A stretch of 64,000 nt of DNA from Echeneis naucrates (Eukaryota > Chordata > Actinopteri > Carangiformes > Echeneidae), in contig NC_042524.1 of assembly GCF_900963305.1 (NCBI RefSeq), positions 11,196,693 through 11,260,692 on the forward strand. Direction: 5' to 3'. Positions 24,801-38,777 of this stretch are shown in pieces (the first letter of the stretch is position 1; every line of letters begins with the position of its first letter). The notes under the pieces are model-generated. The model did no database searches and was not told where the DNA came from. It saw nothing but the letters and a program-made list of their open reading frames with translations. The position numbers were made by a program, and so were the translations under genes.

Positions 24801-27800
24801 TTCACAGCTCCCAACATTCTGTTGTATATTTTTACACAAGTAATGAATCTTTGGTTGCATTTGGCACTCTTTGAGTATTCAGATATCAATAACAAAGTCT
24901 TTGATTTGATTAGATTTTTTTTTTTTTAATTTTTGCATTTTCCTTATGTAGCTGCATACGTACAAAGACATGCATTTTCTCCCAAAAACGATACCAGTAA
25001 AATCAAAAAGCATACTAAAAAAAGAGAACAAGAGAAAAAACATGAAGAGCACAGCGGCCTGTCCATTGCAGCCCCCTATTTATTGTGTGAAAGGCAATTT
25101 TGACTATCAGTACTGATCCGTATGTCATAATTTATCATATGTTGTGTGTAAACTGACATATGACGGACTCTACATTATGTGGCACAGATTGAGAAGAACA
25201 TTTGGCACACCGTACACACAACATGAACAGATCCAATCTCATCCCATTTGGCTGACAGAAAAACAGCCCATTAGAACTGAATTTCACCGTGAATCATACA
25301 TCATAATTTTGACTGATGCTTTTTGGCAAGAGTCTCTTGGCTTGTTATCAATGCACACTATGCAATACTCTGTCTGCTGATAAATCGATCAATAACTCAA
25401 CAAAACACCAACCATAAGCAATTGGATACATGGAGAAGTGTTACATTCACAGTCAGCCCCACAAATTTACACATGTTCACTAAGTTTTGTCAAAAATTCA
25501 ATCGAACATCCTCCACCTTATATTTAACTAATTGGTGTTATACGCCCACAGATTTCCTCCTTTGATGTCTCCCCAAACTATGAAATCTTCCTTTTCTCTT
25601 CTGAAATAATTCCAATTGTCAACATTCTTGATTTTCTGAATGGGAGTATTGAGCCAATTGAAATCCAGAGACAACTGGACCAATTCAACCCATCCGGTAA
25701 GTCAAATGGATCAGAGATGATGTTGGAAATGTTGTTTGAATACACATCCTGATTCTAAGGTCATGCTTCACTGTGTGTTTGGACTCAACAGACTACAACA
25801 CTGCTGGAACAAATCTGAAAGCCACCTTTGAGAGATTTTTGGACCAAATGAGTTTCATTCAGGAGCGAACTGGAGCAGAGGCATTTAAGGAACATCGTCA
25901 CGTTATCATTCTATTTACAGACGGTAACTTCAGCCACAAGAAAGCTGTTTTCTGAATGCATCTTTTAGCCTGTTTTGTCCGTGTTGTATACCATTTTAAC
26001 ACACTTGTTTTTTACCATTGCAGGAGCTTATAATATGGGTGGTTCACCTGACCTCACATTGCAAAAAATAAAGAACTTGGTATATATGAACCATATTGAT
26101 GGAAGTGGGCCTAATCCAAGAGAAGAATATCTTGGTGAGTTTTATTTCTAATTTGGTGTGCAGATGTCTTTTGCGATATTAATATAAAATATTTAGACAT
26201 TTGTATTTTGTCATTACTTGGCTTCCTCCTTCCACATGCTACATTATTAGTATCATTATTGAGCTATTGTACAGTAATGACAAGCAGAAGCTTGAGCAGT
26301 TGAATGCTGTAATGCAACAGAGATTGAGTTATCACTTTGTTTCAATCTTTTACAGACATTTATGTTTTTGCCATTGGAAATGAGATTTTTGATGATGACC
26401 TGCAGGCCCTCACTGTAGGGGTTGGTGGCAAACATTACTTCAGAATGGAAGCCATCGAGGTTTTGCAAAGTACCTTTGATGAAATGATTGGTAAGGCATG
26501 TATGAATATGAAGACAAAATGCCAATTGAATCTGGGAACATATTTGCACAAATTCTAGTTTTAGTTCAGTCATTCTGCTAACTTTGACAATTGTTTTTAT
26601 CTCCACCTTCGAAACTAACACACAGGAGATATAGATCATAACTGGAAAGCAAAACACAGTTCTCTTATTTCCTAAAGTGCTTGAGAGCAGGCGGGATCAT
26701 CACTCTTGGCCTTATTGTGTATATGATACATAATCCAACACCACTGATGGACAATTAGGCTTCAGAAGTTTCTTATTGGATCACATTCATTATATATATT
26801 TACAGGCATCATATGTCAGTCTACATCAAGATACATCAAGGGAATGGGTTATTAAAAAGTACAAACATACACAGTCACGTACACATTGTCAGGGCTGGGA
26901 TAGTTAAGCCTTCCTTTCAAGGAACCTTTATGATAACAAAGGTTTTTCTTTAAAATGTCATTGCAATAAAAATGTCTGACTGAAATATTTGAAATCTTTT
27001 TATCACTCGAAAAAAGCCTTTGCTGAATTAGTTTACGTAGTTTATGTGCCTTTACTCTACACGTGTATAACCATGAATGCTTTTGCATTCATACACATGA
27101 CCAAGATTCAATTAGTAGATTCTTTTTCTTTCAGATGAAGGAGATCTGAAGGGTCTCTGTGGTCTTCACAAAGCAGATGACTTAGAGGACTCCAAGAGGA
27201 AAATGTATCCATGGTGGGCATATGTTGCGGTCAAGGTAAATGAATCAATGTGAATAATTCCTAAAAAAATTTTTAAATAAATCTAAATAATCTAAAATCA
27301 CAATACTTGACAGGATGATTCTGAAATGAAAATGGCGAACGTCCTCACTCCTTTTCCTTAACCACAAACGTTATTAACATTTTCTTCTGCTTTTAATTCT
27401 GAAATATCGCACTTAATGGCAATACAATGGATTCAGAAGGAGGACTAATTTCTGCCACCATGCCACACTCTCCTTGTTATTTGGTTATTTGCTTTACCAG
27501 ATTTTGTGCTGAGAAACAACAGAAAAACAGTTTTCTGCATCTGTGTGTTACATGACAACTAAACTACATATTTATTTTACCATTTTAAACTCAAGCAAGA
27601 CACACAAACATTTAAATGCCTCGGCTCTCTGGTGACACCGAGGTACATTTTGACTGCTGCTCACTGCTTCAAAGATAATAGTGTACCTGACGACGTCACA
27701 GTAGACCTGGATGATAACACCGGTGACAAAGGTAATGATAACTTGTTACTAAAGGTTTGTAAAGTCTCTTCTGGCATTCTAGACACCCTAATAAGTGTAA

Positions 27801-30385
27801 CAGTATTAATTAGGTTTCTTGCTTTAAAAATGGATATTTATAGGAATCAAAGTCAGAACCTATACTGAATTTTTTTATGGTCAATATAGTCAAGTAACTG
27901 ATGTACGTATATAAAATGTATATAAAATCCTCGCGATGATGTTACTTATAATACTAACAATTTGTATTGTTGGTTTTACAGGAAAAAAGGTTGTTGATAT
28001 AATCATACACGACAAATATAATATCAGAGGGAGAGAGGATCAGGGCGTAAAAGAGTTTTATGACTATGATGTCGCACTCGTCCAACTGGAGCGTGACATT
28101 GAAATCTCCAAACAAGCTCGGTAAGAACCCACAAGGCCCACAATTTAAGAGTTTTTACTTTCCTGTGTCACAAGTTCTTTATATAGAGTATCATCCTTGT
28201 CATGTCATATTGTTTTTGGTATCTCAATCAGACCTATTTGCATTCCGTGCACTGAGGAAACCAACATTGCCTTAAAACTGCCTAGGAAGGCTGCCTGTTC
28301 AGAGCAAGGTATGGTAATGCTACCAGCATACTGTAACACAGTTTGGTTCGTTCATTCATTCGTTATCTGCCACTTATCCATTTCCGAGTCGTGGGGGGTG
28401 CTGGAGCCAATCCCAGCTCACACTGGGTGAGGACGGGGTCACCCTGGACAGGTCAACCAGTCCATCACAGGGCCAACACACAGAGACAGACAGAGACCAA
28501 CAACCACTCACACTCACACACACACTCCCCATGCAATCATGGGGAGAACATGCAAACTCCACACAGAAAGGCCCCAGGCTGGGGACCAAACCATTTCATA
28601 AGTTGATTATTTATATGACCATAGTACTGATGCAGTTTAGAATCACAGTGATGGGAAAATGACCAGTGGGTCTTTGCAGACAGTATCCTTCACCCTTCTC
28701 GCCTCCAGCAGCCCATGAAAGCACAACCTGTCAGTGGAAGACCTATGGCAAATTTTAGCTTAGAAGTTAATTAAGCTTTTAAGCTACCAGTATTTGTTTT
28801 AGAACAAAAATGTAATAAAATGTTCATTAGCTCAATGATAGGGTTGCAATATTATTTAAAAAATAATGTTATGAAAGATGAGCCATTTATATATATGGTA
28901 TTGGTGTTAGTGGTTCAGTTGGTTCACAGTTGCTTTCGACAGGTTTTGCCAATCATCACTTGTCTCATTAGTTGCTCTTTCGGCTTAAATTTAGATTTTT
29001 TGATTTTTCCCACATTTTTGTGGGTTAATATGTTGTGAAAGAAATCCTACTTTAAAATTTTAAAGCAATTTACTTGAACTCTCTTGGGTCTACATAAACG
29101 TGGATGCATGTTTTATAGCTCATATAGTTCAGAATCAATATTAAATGAGCTTTTGAAATGTATTTTATCATATTGTCACTCCATGAATTAGACATACACA
29201 TCTAAAATATATTTATTTATCATTAAAAGGAACAATGCCCTTTTAAATTTGTTTTGGCATGTAATTAAGCATTTATTAATTGTTAATCTACTGCTTAGAA
29301 ATGCTAATTTGGTGGCCGTGTTTTTTGACATAAAATATATCTTTTTTTTGTGTGTGTGTGGGTGTTTTCTAACTACAGAGAAGCTTTTGTTGAAAGATCG
29401 TCACGAATTGCTCCATTTCCTGAGCAAGGGAAAACGCGAGCTTGTCGAAAAAGATGCCCACGTGAAGCTTGGTGATGCTGTGAGTTTCAAATGATGTTGT
29501 TTTGTCACTGCTTCGTTTACTTGATTTTAAAAACCTGGAAAGTCACTTTGAACCACTCACCAACGCAGAGACAGTCTTGCATCGAGCATGCACTAGAGGC
29601 AGAAAATATAATAACAACAAAAGATCCTGAGGTTGCTGTGACTGAGAACTTCCTGTGCAGTGGTGGAGCCAATATTCATCATATAAGTAGTATAGCATGT
29701 AAAGGTATGTATTCTGTATTTCATGTATGAAAATAATTTCCCTATCTGAGGATAGTTTTGTCATTTCACTGTCATACAAACAGCAACTTTAAACTGCATT
29801 CAGACAGATCACTTTTTGTGTTGTTTCAGGTATGTTAAGAAAAATCCATTTTAATTTACAACATATTTAACTTTTTCAACCTCAGCTTTCTGGTGACATG
29901 TATGTTTCTTATTATGGAGGAATTTTCGTCTTAGTATTAACAGAAGAGCATTTATAAAGGATATCTATCTATTTATTGTTGTGTTCATACAAATAATATT
30001 AAGAAGTCTACCTGCATAATTTTTTGGAACAGGGGACTCAGGAGGTGCTGTTTTCAAGAACTACAAACGTCGCACTGTACAGGTAAAGTTATTCTTTTCC
30101 ATGCATCCAGCATCATGTCATAAATCACCACCATCTCTTGGTAAAATATATGAATGAGATCATGTAATTTAACCTTTTGTGTGGTCGGTGATGTTATGAT
30201 GTCTTTCACAGATTGCTGTGGTCAGCTGGGGATCCAAGTTCATGTGTTCAGGAGGAGGTGCAAAGAACTCCGATGCAAACTCCAGAGATTTTTTTATTAA
30301 TCTTTTCAAGGTTGTGCCTTTCCTCAAATCCACTATCGGAAATTCCGCAGATGAAGGCATTACATCGCTTACATTTTTGGACTAA
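21876..30385 (+). CDS. cfb: Complement factor B / C2-type serine protease
   Basis: Eighteen coding exons: 21876-21933, 22203-22409, 22486-22671, 22794-22973, 23979-24065, 24271-24410, 25552-25696, 25792-25923, 26024-26134, 26356-26490, 27135-27235, 27596-27731, 27982-28120, 28232-28308, 29379-29479, 29569-29704, 30033-30082 and 30212-30385. They sum to 2295 bases, 764 residues, the same length as human factor B. Order: signal peptide (MGFSVTWSWFGVLLVVLCMG); three sushi/CCP domains, one per exon (about 20-210); VWA domain with MIDAS DISES (Asp263, Ser265, Ser267) and RHVIILFTDGAYNMGG; trypsin-like domain with TAAHCF (His517), DYDVAL (Asp569) and GDSGG (Ser693). The end SRDFFINLF matches human ARDFHINLF. 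Factor B binds C3b with Mg2+ and becomes the protease of the alternative-pathway C3 convertase in plasma. Sequence favours factor B, but teleost B and C2 are hard to separate by eye. Confidence 0.93.
28345..28592 (-). repeat. Well-preserved copy of the teleost interspersed repeat
   Basis: It sits in the factor B intron between exons 28232-28308 and 29379-29479. Segments include 'gccacttatccatttccgag', 'ggagccaatcccagctcaca', 'accctggacaggtcaaccag' and 'gagaacatgcaaactccaca'. On the opposite strand it aligns with the copy at 56531-56815. It is the least mutated copy here, hence probably the youngest. Confidence 0.8.
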
Positions 30386-33300
30386 AGTTTACAGGTGTTT
30401 AATGAATATCAAGACAATGTATTAACATCCTGTAATATATATATATTTGCCATTTCAGTGATATTATGTGATATGATTTATTAATTCATCCAACAGTAAT
30501 TCAGCTAGTTTTGTAGAGTTGTGAGTAAAAAAGTGATACAAATTAAAATATAATAATACTTTAAGCGTCATTTTCATTGGTTAACTGGCTTGTAAAGAAA
30601 TTAATGAATCAGTATTAAACTGGGTCTACATTTCTTTTTGAGGAGCCACTGATCCAAAAATGTAAAAAGCTGGGTTCATCCTGGCCTAATCTATCCACTG
30701 TTTGTATTGGTAGCTGTGTAGTGAATACTGCTGACTGTCATTACCCAGAGAACAACAAACAGACAATTGTCTTTTGTTTTGTGTAATTTTGTATTTATCG
30801 GGTAAAAAAAAAACAAAATTTCTGCCTCCGTGCCCTTTGCTAACCCCTAACCCCAACACTTGGTCATTGTATAATACATGTTAATAACACAATGATGAAA
30901 CAGATAAAGCAATGTTGCAAATTGCTCATTGTTAACTTTATTTTTAATAGAAGAATTTATGGCCCTTCATGGGATGCTGTTTATCCATGGTTACCAATCT
31001 TCTGAAGTCTTTTCCAAACCTGCATAAAACATGAATGCCTAAAAGAATTATCACAGCACTGAAAAGGTTTCATCAAAACTCTTTTATGGATGCTCAGCTC
31101 TGCTGGTAGAGCCATCCAGCTCTTTCTGAGGTCAGTGACTTGGGGCTCCTTTCCAGCTCTCTTTGCAGGCTTACGCAATGCGGACCCTCAGTTTGGCAGA
31201 ATGCCACCTCAGATCATTTAAACTGAATTTAATGTAAAGTTAAGCTCTTTTTTTGGATACATAATTACATTTTTTCTTTTTTTTTCTGGCCTTGAAATGG
31301 AAATGAACTGAGTTTGTCATTCAATTCTTTGGTTTTACAGCCCACAAACAAACCAGGCCATTGCATTACAAATGATTTGTTGTGGTCGAAGCCAGTTTAT
31401 GGCTTCCAAATCATGTTATTTCACTGTCTAACTATGATCTGTTGACCATTATGTTGTCAGGCTTTGCCGCAGTGAAAATTTACATTGAACAATTCTCTTT
31501 ACTAATGCATATTGGCTAAATGTCCAACATCGGAGTGCAGAGGGGGATTTTCTTCCTCAAAGTTTGGTTTCTCTGACATGGAGACTCTGTGTATGTGTGT
31601 TTGTTGGGTTTGTGATGTACTGACTTCCAATGGGAACATCCATCTGCTTTCCCTTTAACAAAAGGAGATAGAGGGAGGGGATCATTGGGAAAAGGAAGGG
31701 GGGCTGTGACAATAGCAGACAGACTGCGAGAGGAGGGCCAAATGGGAGAGGCTTAATTGAATGAAACTCTTTCCTGGTATCAGATACTGTAAACAAGGAG
31801 GAAATTTAAAACAAGGTTCATTCCTTATTGAATCTCCCCGGCGAGCTCGAGAACCTCTCTGTCTTATATCATTCAGACTTTTACCTGCTAAAACTAACTT
31901 CTCGTATTCTATCCTCAATTTAAACAAAACTGATTGAAATCAATGACCGTTAGCAGTCTCTCTTATGGCAGCATGTATTAGGACAGTATATTCATGGCAG
32001 CTCGACTCCCCTCCCTCCCTCCCTATCCAATGCTCGCACACACAGCATATTCCTGATGAAGCATCCTATAGTTTAAACTGTCTCTCTGTAAGTCTTAAAT
32101 CAACCTTATGGGCCATTTTAGAAATTACTACCATTAGGAAATGCACACATACGCTTTTCCCCCATTTGTGCTCAGAAAAGCAGGTCACACTCAGAGGCAG
32201 CTACAATTTCTGCTGATCTCAAAGCTTGAATATAAGATTATAGATGGCCAGTTTAGTGATCCCTCATCACTAAACTGTAATGTCAGATATTCATCTGGAT
32301 AATTTGACATGTGTCCAAGCTGAGTTTGAGAAATGAATGACGAGTCTATCTTTTCCTGTTTATTTCTTACCAAAGCTGGGTTAGAGGAATAATATCACAC
32401 ATCTGTATAGTAAATATGAAGCTGTCATGAGCAAACTTAAAATGTTTGGAATGCGGAACAGGATAAACTTCAACATGTTTACCGGCAGCTTTAGATGTGT
32501 GTCTAACAGCTGTTCTGTTTTACTGCCTCGTAACTCCATGTTAAACTGGCCTGCATGCTGCAGCTAAAACTAATGAAACTGGCACAGACAAAAACAGAGA
32601 AATGATGACAAACCTAGACAGTTACCAAATGATCTGTAAATGTTCCGATTCTTTTGTTAATATAGGCATCTGTTACCCGCAATGTTGGGCTGGAGTTAAA
32701 TACTCACATAAAAATGTAACATTAAAAATATTAACAGAGTGATGTCAGGCTCCAATTTTGGGGAGATGCTCATGTGTTCACACCAAAAAATATATACTGG
32801 AATGTTTTTTCAATCATAGTATCATAGTATCATGGCAAGCATCCGTGTCAATTTGTATTGTATCTAAATCTGTTTTCGTTTTTTTTATCTTTCCAGTTTA
32901 TTGCAACTACATTCCTGACCTATAAACCTTTAACAGTCATGAATTACACTTTTTAATCGCAGCATATTATAGAGGATAATTGTAACATAGAAAATCCCCT
33001 GAAAACAATTTGATTGCTGGTTAGATTTCTTGCACTTCTTCGCTCTTGGCCACGTTCTTGTCATTAGTTTGAGCAGGTGACGCCCTGGTTGGTAAAGGGT
33101 GATGTCTTGACCAAATGAAGGATATTAGCTGAGCTTTTAAGACTATCCATTTGTGAACTTTGTATTTAATTTGTTTAAGATTTTAGAAAAATACACCGTA
33201 TACACATAAGTATACATTGTCAGATGCGTCAGCACCCTTTCTTGCTTTGCACTGAAACCCAATAAGCTAAAATTTCAGCAAGACTGACTGAAGGGAAATA

Positions 33301-33767
33301 TTGTAACACATACCTGGTCTTATTAGAGGAGATCATTTTCATGTAACACTTTTGTAATGATAATAACCAAACCCAAAGTAATAAAGGAAGGAGTGAAATC
33401 TGCCTCTTGTCAGCGTTTACAATGAGAAGCACTTGCATGATTAGATGTCTCGTGATCGATGCGGCCCCTTCTACCAATCATTAAGACTGCTCTTAACAGA
33501 TTACAGCCCCCTCCTAAACACGCAGCCTTTTCTCCTCCTCCTCTTCCTGCTCCTCCTTCTGTTTCACATACTCTCTTTTTCAGAGCAGAAGACTTGCTTC
33601 TTGACCACTTCTTTAGCTTTCTGACTGATTTTGAGCATTTTCAGCACCTGAAAACACAGCTGGCCTCATGCAGTTGAGTTTATCTGGTTTCTAATGACCA
33701 GATGAACAGCCAGCGGCATGAAAAAGAACAAAGAATGATGGTGAATTGGTGACTACAGCTGACAAAG
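30386..33767. other. Intergenic interval, cfb to layn (about 3.4 kb)
   Basis: The left end is the cfb 3' UTR; an ATTAAA at 30542-30547 could be its poly(A) signal. The rest is AT-rich with no ORF that I recognise and no clear repeat. The right end should hold the layilin promoter; CT-rich stretches near 33510-33580 are the only visible texture. Confidence 0.5.
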
Positions 33768-36700
33768 ATGAATCTGCTAGCAATCTTCTGCCACTTGCTG
33801 CTATTATTTTTTGATCCATCTACAGCAACAAGCCTCATCACAGGTAAGTCTGCAAAAACACAAATGGAGAAAACAAAGCTCAACACAGTATTACTCTCTT
33901 CACTCACTTGTGGATCTGCCTTTGGTTTCTGATGTGCTGCCATCCTCATTCTGTACTGGATGTTTGGCTCTTGAAGCGGATATATTTGAAGCCAGAGGTA
34001 GGCAACAAACTATTCCCAAAATACAGTTTTACTAAGAGTTCTGCAAAAGTGTATAGTAAAACTTAAACGGTCAATGATAGACATATAATTGACATCTCAT
34101 AGCCAGCACTCTAACAGACTATTTGTGAAAAAAAACAAAAAACCTCTCCCTGCACATGTGCAACGTGTAATGAGGTGAATATGTGTGTGCAGGTCAACGT
34201 GTGTGCAAAACAGGAAAAGGGAGGCCGTGTTACAAGCTGGCCTATTTCTCTGAGTTCCGGCGGAAGCTGAACTTTGTGGAGGCAGAGCTGGCCTGCAGAC
34301 GGGACGGAGGGCAGCTGCTCAGCGTGGAATCTGCGTCCGAGCAGAAGATTATAGAGCAGCTCATCAAAGAGCTCCGCCCCACTGATGGAGACTTCTGGAT
34401 CGGTCTCCGCCGTAGCCATGGTGATGAGGACATCAGCTCAGACTGCCCCTCACAGTATTACTGGGTGGACGGCAGCAAGTCTACATTTAGGTTGGCCAAA
34501 AGTTGCTTTTTTGTTTGTTTGTTTTAAAAAAATCAGGTTTGGCCACTCTTGTTGTCAGGAATCTGAATAATGATTTTAATTTCCTGTTCTGGTTGTGTTT
34601 CTCTCATGATTGTATTAATAATAGGTTGAGAGAAATGACACTGGTTACCAACATACTTTCTTACTTACAACATTTTTAATGAAACAGAAGTTTTTAATAT
34701 TGTTGGCCTCTACCAATATTCGTTTGGAGAGCTTTGAAAAAAATCTGATATTGTAGACCATATTAAATACATAATCATAGTACTTTTTTTTTTAATTAGC
34801 ATCCTTTGACCAAACCTCCAACATATTTTGGCAATTCTGGCCTACAGGTTTCATTACTTTTCAGTCATTATGCAGATACAGATATTTCCATCATAAAACG
34901 AAATTTCCCAAAAACATTACGATGACGAAGCCAAATTCCAAAAACTGACAGGCCTACTGAAACCAGCTCTCAGTTCGCGACAGTCTCTGATTCATGTAAT
35001 TTTTTGGTCTAACGCAGTATTCTTATTTATCCATTTACTGGTTTATTTAGTCATTTTGTAATGTGAAGTACATTTGTTTTTTTGGGGGGGTTTTTTTTGT
35101 TTTGTTTTGTTTTGTTTTTGTTGTTTTCTTTTTACATTTGAGAGTAAAAATTTTGGAAAAAATATCCGTTAAGAAAGCATCAAAAACAGTTGATTGTGTG
35201 CTTTTGTGTGTCTGATTTTTGTGTTGAAGGAACTGGCACTGGGATGAGCCATCATGCGGCTATGAGGTGTGTGTTGTGATGTATCACCAGCCATCTGCAC
35301 CCCCAGGTCTTGGGGGGCTCTACATGTTCCAGTGGAATGATGACAACTGCGAAACCAAGAACAACTTCATCTGCAAATACTCGGCAGGTACTGCTGCTAA
35401 TTCAACTTTCTTTTAGCTCAACACTACTCGAAGACTGTTGACTGTGATTTATATTATCCTCAGAAAATCTGCTGGAACCTTCCCCTTCTCCCAACTCTTC
35501 TCAAACAGGTAAAAATGTGCTCATGATGACTGATCAAAAATAAAGAAAGTGAGACAGTCAGATGGATTATGGACGTCTTTCTTTGCAGATGTCCCATCTG
35601 TGGTGCCGTGGAACACAAATGACAAGAAGGACAAGAATACAGGTTGACTGAAGCAAAAAATAATACAGAACTTTTCACCTTTTTCTGCAGAGAGGAATAT
35701 ATTCTCCCTCTGAAGCTTTTATATGCAACTGTTGACACAAAATCACTAAATCTGGATTTCTGTTGCAGCTCTGAATTTGATTTACATCATCCTTCCCACT
35801 ATCCCCCTGATACTGCTGCTGCTGACAGTGACTGGAGTCTGCTGCTTCAAACTGCTTGTCAGACGGTGAGGATGAAAAGCAATAGCAAATGCTAATGATA
35901 ATAAAGACCCTTTAACCTTAAAAATAAAAGTTTCAGACATGGCCTGCAGTGAGCCTTACTCCATTATAATGTCCATAAGGTGCCATTTAGTTCAGTTTAG
36001 TTCATTACTAGGCATTTCAGCTCTGAGCCTATACATTTACTTTGTTTCATATTAGTGGTATTATAAGTACTATCTCGCCATTTAGGACTGTCTATTAGCT
36101 ACATCATATCACTGATTCGAACATTTCCATTTTATTTTTATTAAATACAAAAAAGGATGTGTTAGATCGGCTGTCACAATTGGTCTGGTTTTATTCTATG
36201 ATTACTTTCTGACTTCCCTTTTTTATTGATTTATTGACTTTTTTTTTTTTTTTTTTGTAAGTCAATAAAGTAAAGTAAGTAAGTAAATAGTAAGTAAATA
36301 GTAAATTTTTTGAGAACAACTGAAGCTATTGATGTAATGATGCAAATTAATGTTTGAGGCAGTAAAACTAAAGAAACATAGGATGTGTTTGAAAAAAAAA
36401 ACACATGAGCAAGTGTTGAGTGCATTGAAGGACAGCAAGTAAACCTGTGGTAAGTGGTGCAAGTGATGTTTTGAACTTTTTGGATAATAAGGGAGGTAAA
36501 TGCCACCAAGGAATGATCTTATACATCTTTATCTACTATCTAAATTTAGGATGTACTCCCTAAGACAAAGATATGTTTGTTGATATGTTGTATGTTTAGG
36601 TATTACACTTTGTTAATGACTGACGTGATTTCTTATTTCTGATTTTCTGTGAATAACACAGGAAGAGAAAACAGCACAAATCTGAAGTTTGCGAAACAGA

Positions 36701-37364
36701 CGCGGGTATCTGCCACAGCCCGTCCCCAAATGAAGTCTACAATGTCATTCGCTCCCAGAAGGATGATGACCTGGTTGCAGCTCGTCCACATACCAAAAAC
36801 ACCTCCTTCCTATGTTCCTCCCCTGACACACCGACAGGTGACTATGACAACTTGGGGGGTCGGGACACAGAAAGTGGCTTTGTGACACTTGCCAGCACAG
36901 AGAGCTGCTTCCTGAACTTTGAACTGAATGACCTGAGCCTTGGTCGCCGTGGTACCCGTGACTTCTACGACGCCAGCTTGGGCTGCTCGGGAAAGAGGGA
37001 GTTGAACGACAGCAGTCTGAGACGCACCGAGTTTTACGACACAAGTTTAGGTCGTCGCACAACGAAGAGTGAGCACTTTGGCACGGGTATGTATGGGGAC
37101 CATGGACTGTATGATGGAAGTATCAGAGGAGGGAGTGACGTTTATGATCCCAAACCGAGGCCTGGAGGTCACGCAGTGAAGGCCGACCTTTATCAGACCT
37201 ACATCACCAATGGTAAAGAAGACACTTACCAAACAAACCTTGGGACCTACGGAAACCGAAAATCCTACCAGTTTAATCTGGATTCTTACAGAAATGGCAT
37301 GAATTTTGATGGTGGAAGGCGATATTTTAATGAACAAGAGTGGATCAACAGAGAAAATTACTGA
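33768..37364 (+). CDS. layn: Layilin, C-type lectin transmembrane hyaluronan receptor
   Basis: Seven coding exons: 33768-33843, 34193-34490, 35230-35387, 35464-35508, 35589-35642, 35769-35865 and 36662-37364. They sum to 1431 bases, 476 residues (human about 380). Order: signal peptide (MNLLAIFCHLLLLFF), then a C-type lectin domain from GQRVCKTGKGRPCYKLAYF to the Cys of FICKYS. It contains CRRDGGQL, GDFWIGLRR and EVCVVMYHQPSAPPGLGG, nearly as in human layilin. A short Ser/Pro stalk and a transmembrane helix (LNLIYIILPTIPLILLLLTV) follow. The cytoplasmic tail keeps EVYNVIRSQ and DYDNL...ESGFVTLAS, as in human. Layilin binds hyaluronan outside and talin/ERM proteins inside. Unusual: the last exon carries an extra ~130 residues with repeated (F/L)(Y/N)DxSLG motifs (about 331-399). 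Chondrolectin is excluded by the tail motifs. Confidence 0.93.
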
Positions 37365-38216
37365 CCGCTGGTTGCTCTTGTGTGTAGCATGGACAATGGC
37401 TAAAACAAAACTGTGCATGTATGAGGTTGTAATATTTGTTCAGTATGTTTCTGAAACATCAGTGAAAGTCAGGGCATGCACAAATATATTCTGTCACGAT
37501 GTCTACAATCCACTATGAGACAGTTTGTTTGTGGTACTATTTAGTATTTTAGTTGAAGTTGTGTTATTTATTTATTTTTTTCTAAAGAACCACAAAGAAA
37601 TCACACAGGAAACCTGGAGGTCCTCAGAAGTAGTTCAGGCTTTGGGAGGTAAAAAAAGGTCACCATCACTACTCAGGTCAAGATAAAACAAACACTGTCA
37701 GCATCCTGTTTGCATGGCCTTGTCATGCCTCCCCTGGCTGGTAGGGCAACTATGAACATGCTGAACTGTTATGCTTGCAATGCTGTGAAAATACTGGGTT
37801 ATTTACACCCTGGTGTACCTGATAGTTACAGGCTAACTCCAAATAATTCAGAGTTTATTACTGCTTCAGGGAAATGACGTGCACATCCCCAATCAGTAGA
37901 AACAGCTTATCTGTGTCTATGTTGTGACATTAATGTCAAGAAAATGTCAAGAACTTGAACTGAATTTCGATAATACACTTGTTGCCTCATTTATTTTTCC
38001 TCCTTCTAAGTAAAGACTATTAAAAACAAAGCTTGTGAGACGAAAAGTTTCTCATGTAGTGAATTCAGCTTGAGTGCCTGCAGCCTGTCTACAGCAACGG
38101 CATGATATCAAAAACAATGAGAAAATATTGCATCATTATTATTTATTCAGAATGTATAATGCCTTGGCATCTCTTCTGTGAGAGCAGTTTGTATGTTTGT
38201 TACATAAAGAAACTCA

Positions 38217-38222
38217 AATAAA
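38217..38222 (+). other. Poly(A) signal of layn
   Basis: AATAAA about 850 bases after the layilin stop codon. The alg9 poly(A) signal on the other strand is only about 90 bases away, so the two transcripts end almost back to back. Confidence 0.7.
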
Positions 38223-38309
38223 AAGAGATCACAATTAAATCAACCAGTCCGTGATGCAGTGATTTTACCTTTCTAATAAAAAAAGAATGATTGTATCTAG
38301 AGTCAAGAC

Positions 38310-38315
38310 TTTATT
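38310..38315 (-). other. Poly(A) signal of alg9
   Basis: TTTATT on the + strand reads AATAAA on the alg9 strand, about 460 bases after the alg9 stop codon. Confidence 0.65.
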
Positions 38316-38572
38316 AACCTTCCAACATAAATTAATAACATTCATCTCCACCACTCACATCCAACAGAACAGAAAGTTACAGTTCAAGTGCAGATGAGCA
38401 AACACTACAAGGTTTCTTAGGTTCATTATTTAGAAAATCCTTCAGGCCACATTTTCAAGTGAAAAAAAAAACAGAAAACAAAAAAACATTATTTGTATGA
38501 AACAGCCTGGCTAAATACATGTAAAATCTTGTAGTGTGCCTCCACTATAATACATTCAGTTACACTCAGTTA

Positions 38573-38601
38573 CACACACGCACACTCGCGCGCGCACACA
38601 C

Positions 38602-38632
<31 letters not shown>
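38573..38632. repeat. (CA)n microsatellite with CG interruptions
   Basis: An imperfect CA run of about 60 bases with internal CG steps, in the 3' UTR of alg9. Confidence 0.85.
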
Positions 38633-38777
38633 AAGCAGTCCTTAAAGGGTCTGATATCTTTAAATGTTTCAAGGGAAAAATATGCATGCATACATGTCAA
38701 ACAAACACACACAAATACCAGTTGTATTGAGGGGAGGTGATTGATTTCGGCCAGAATTTTGGGGCCAGATTCAAAGG

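Noticed and set aside
34501-35229. Possible extra exon in the long layilin intron
   Set aside because: The lectin domain joins perfectly from 34490 to 35230 (TFRNWHWDEPSCG); the intron holds only T-rich low-complexity sequence.
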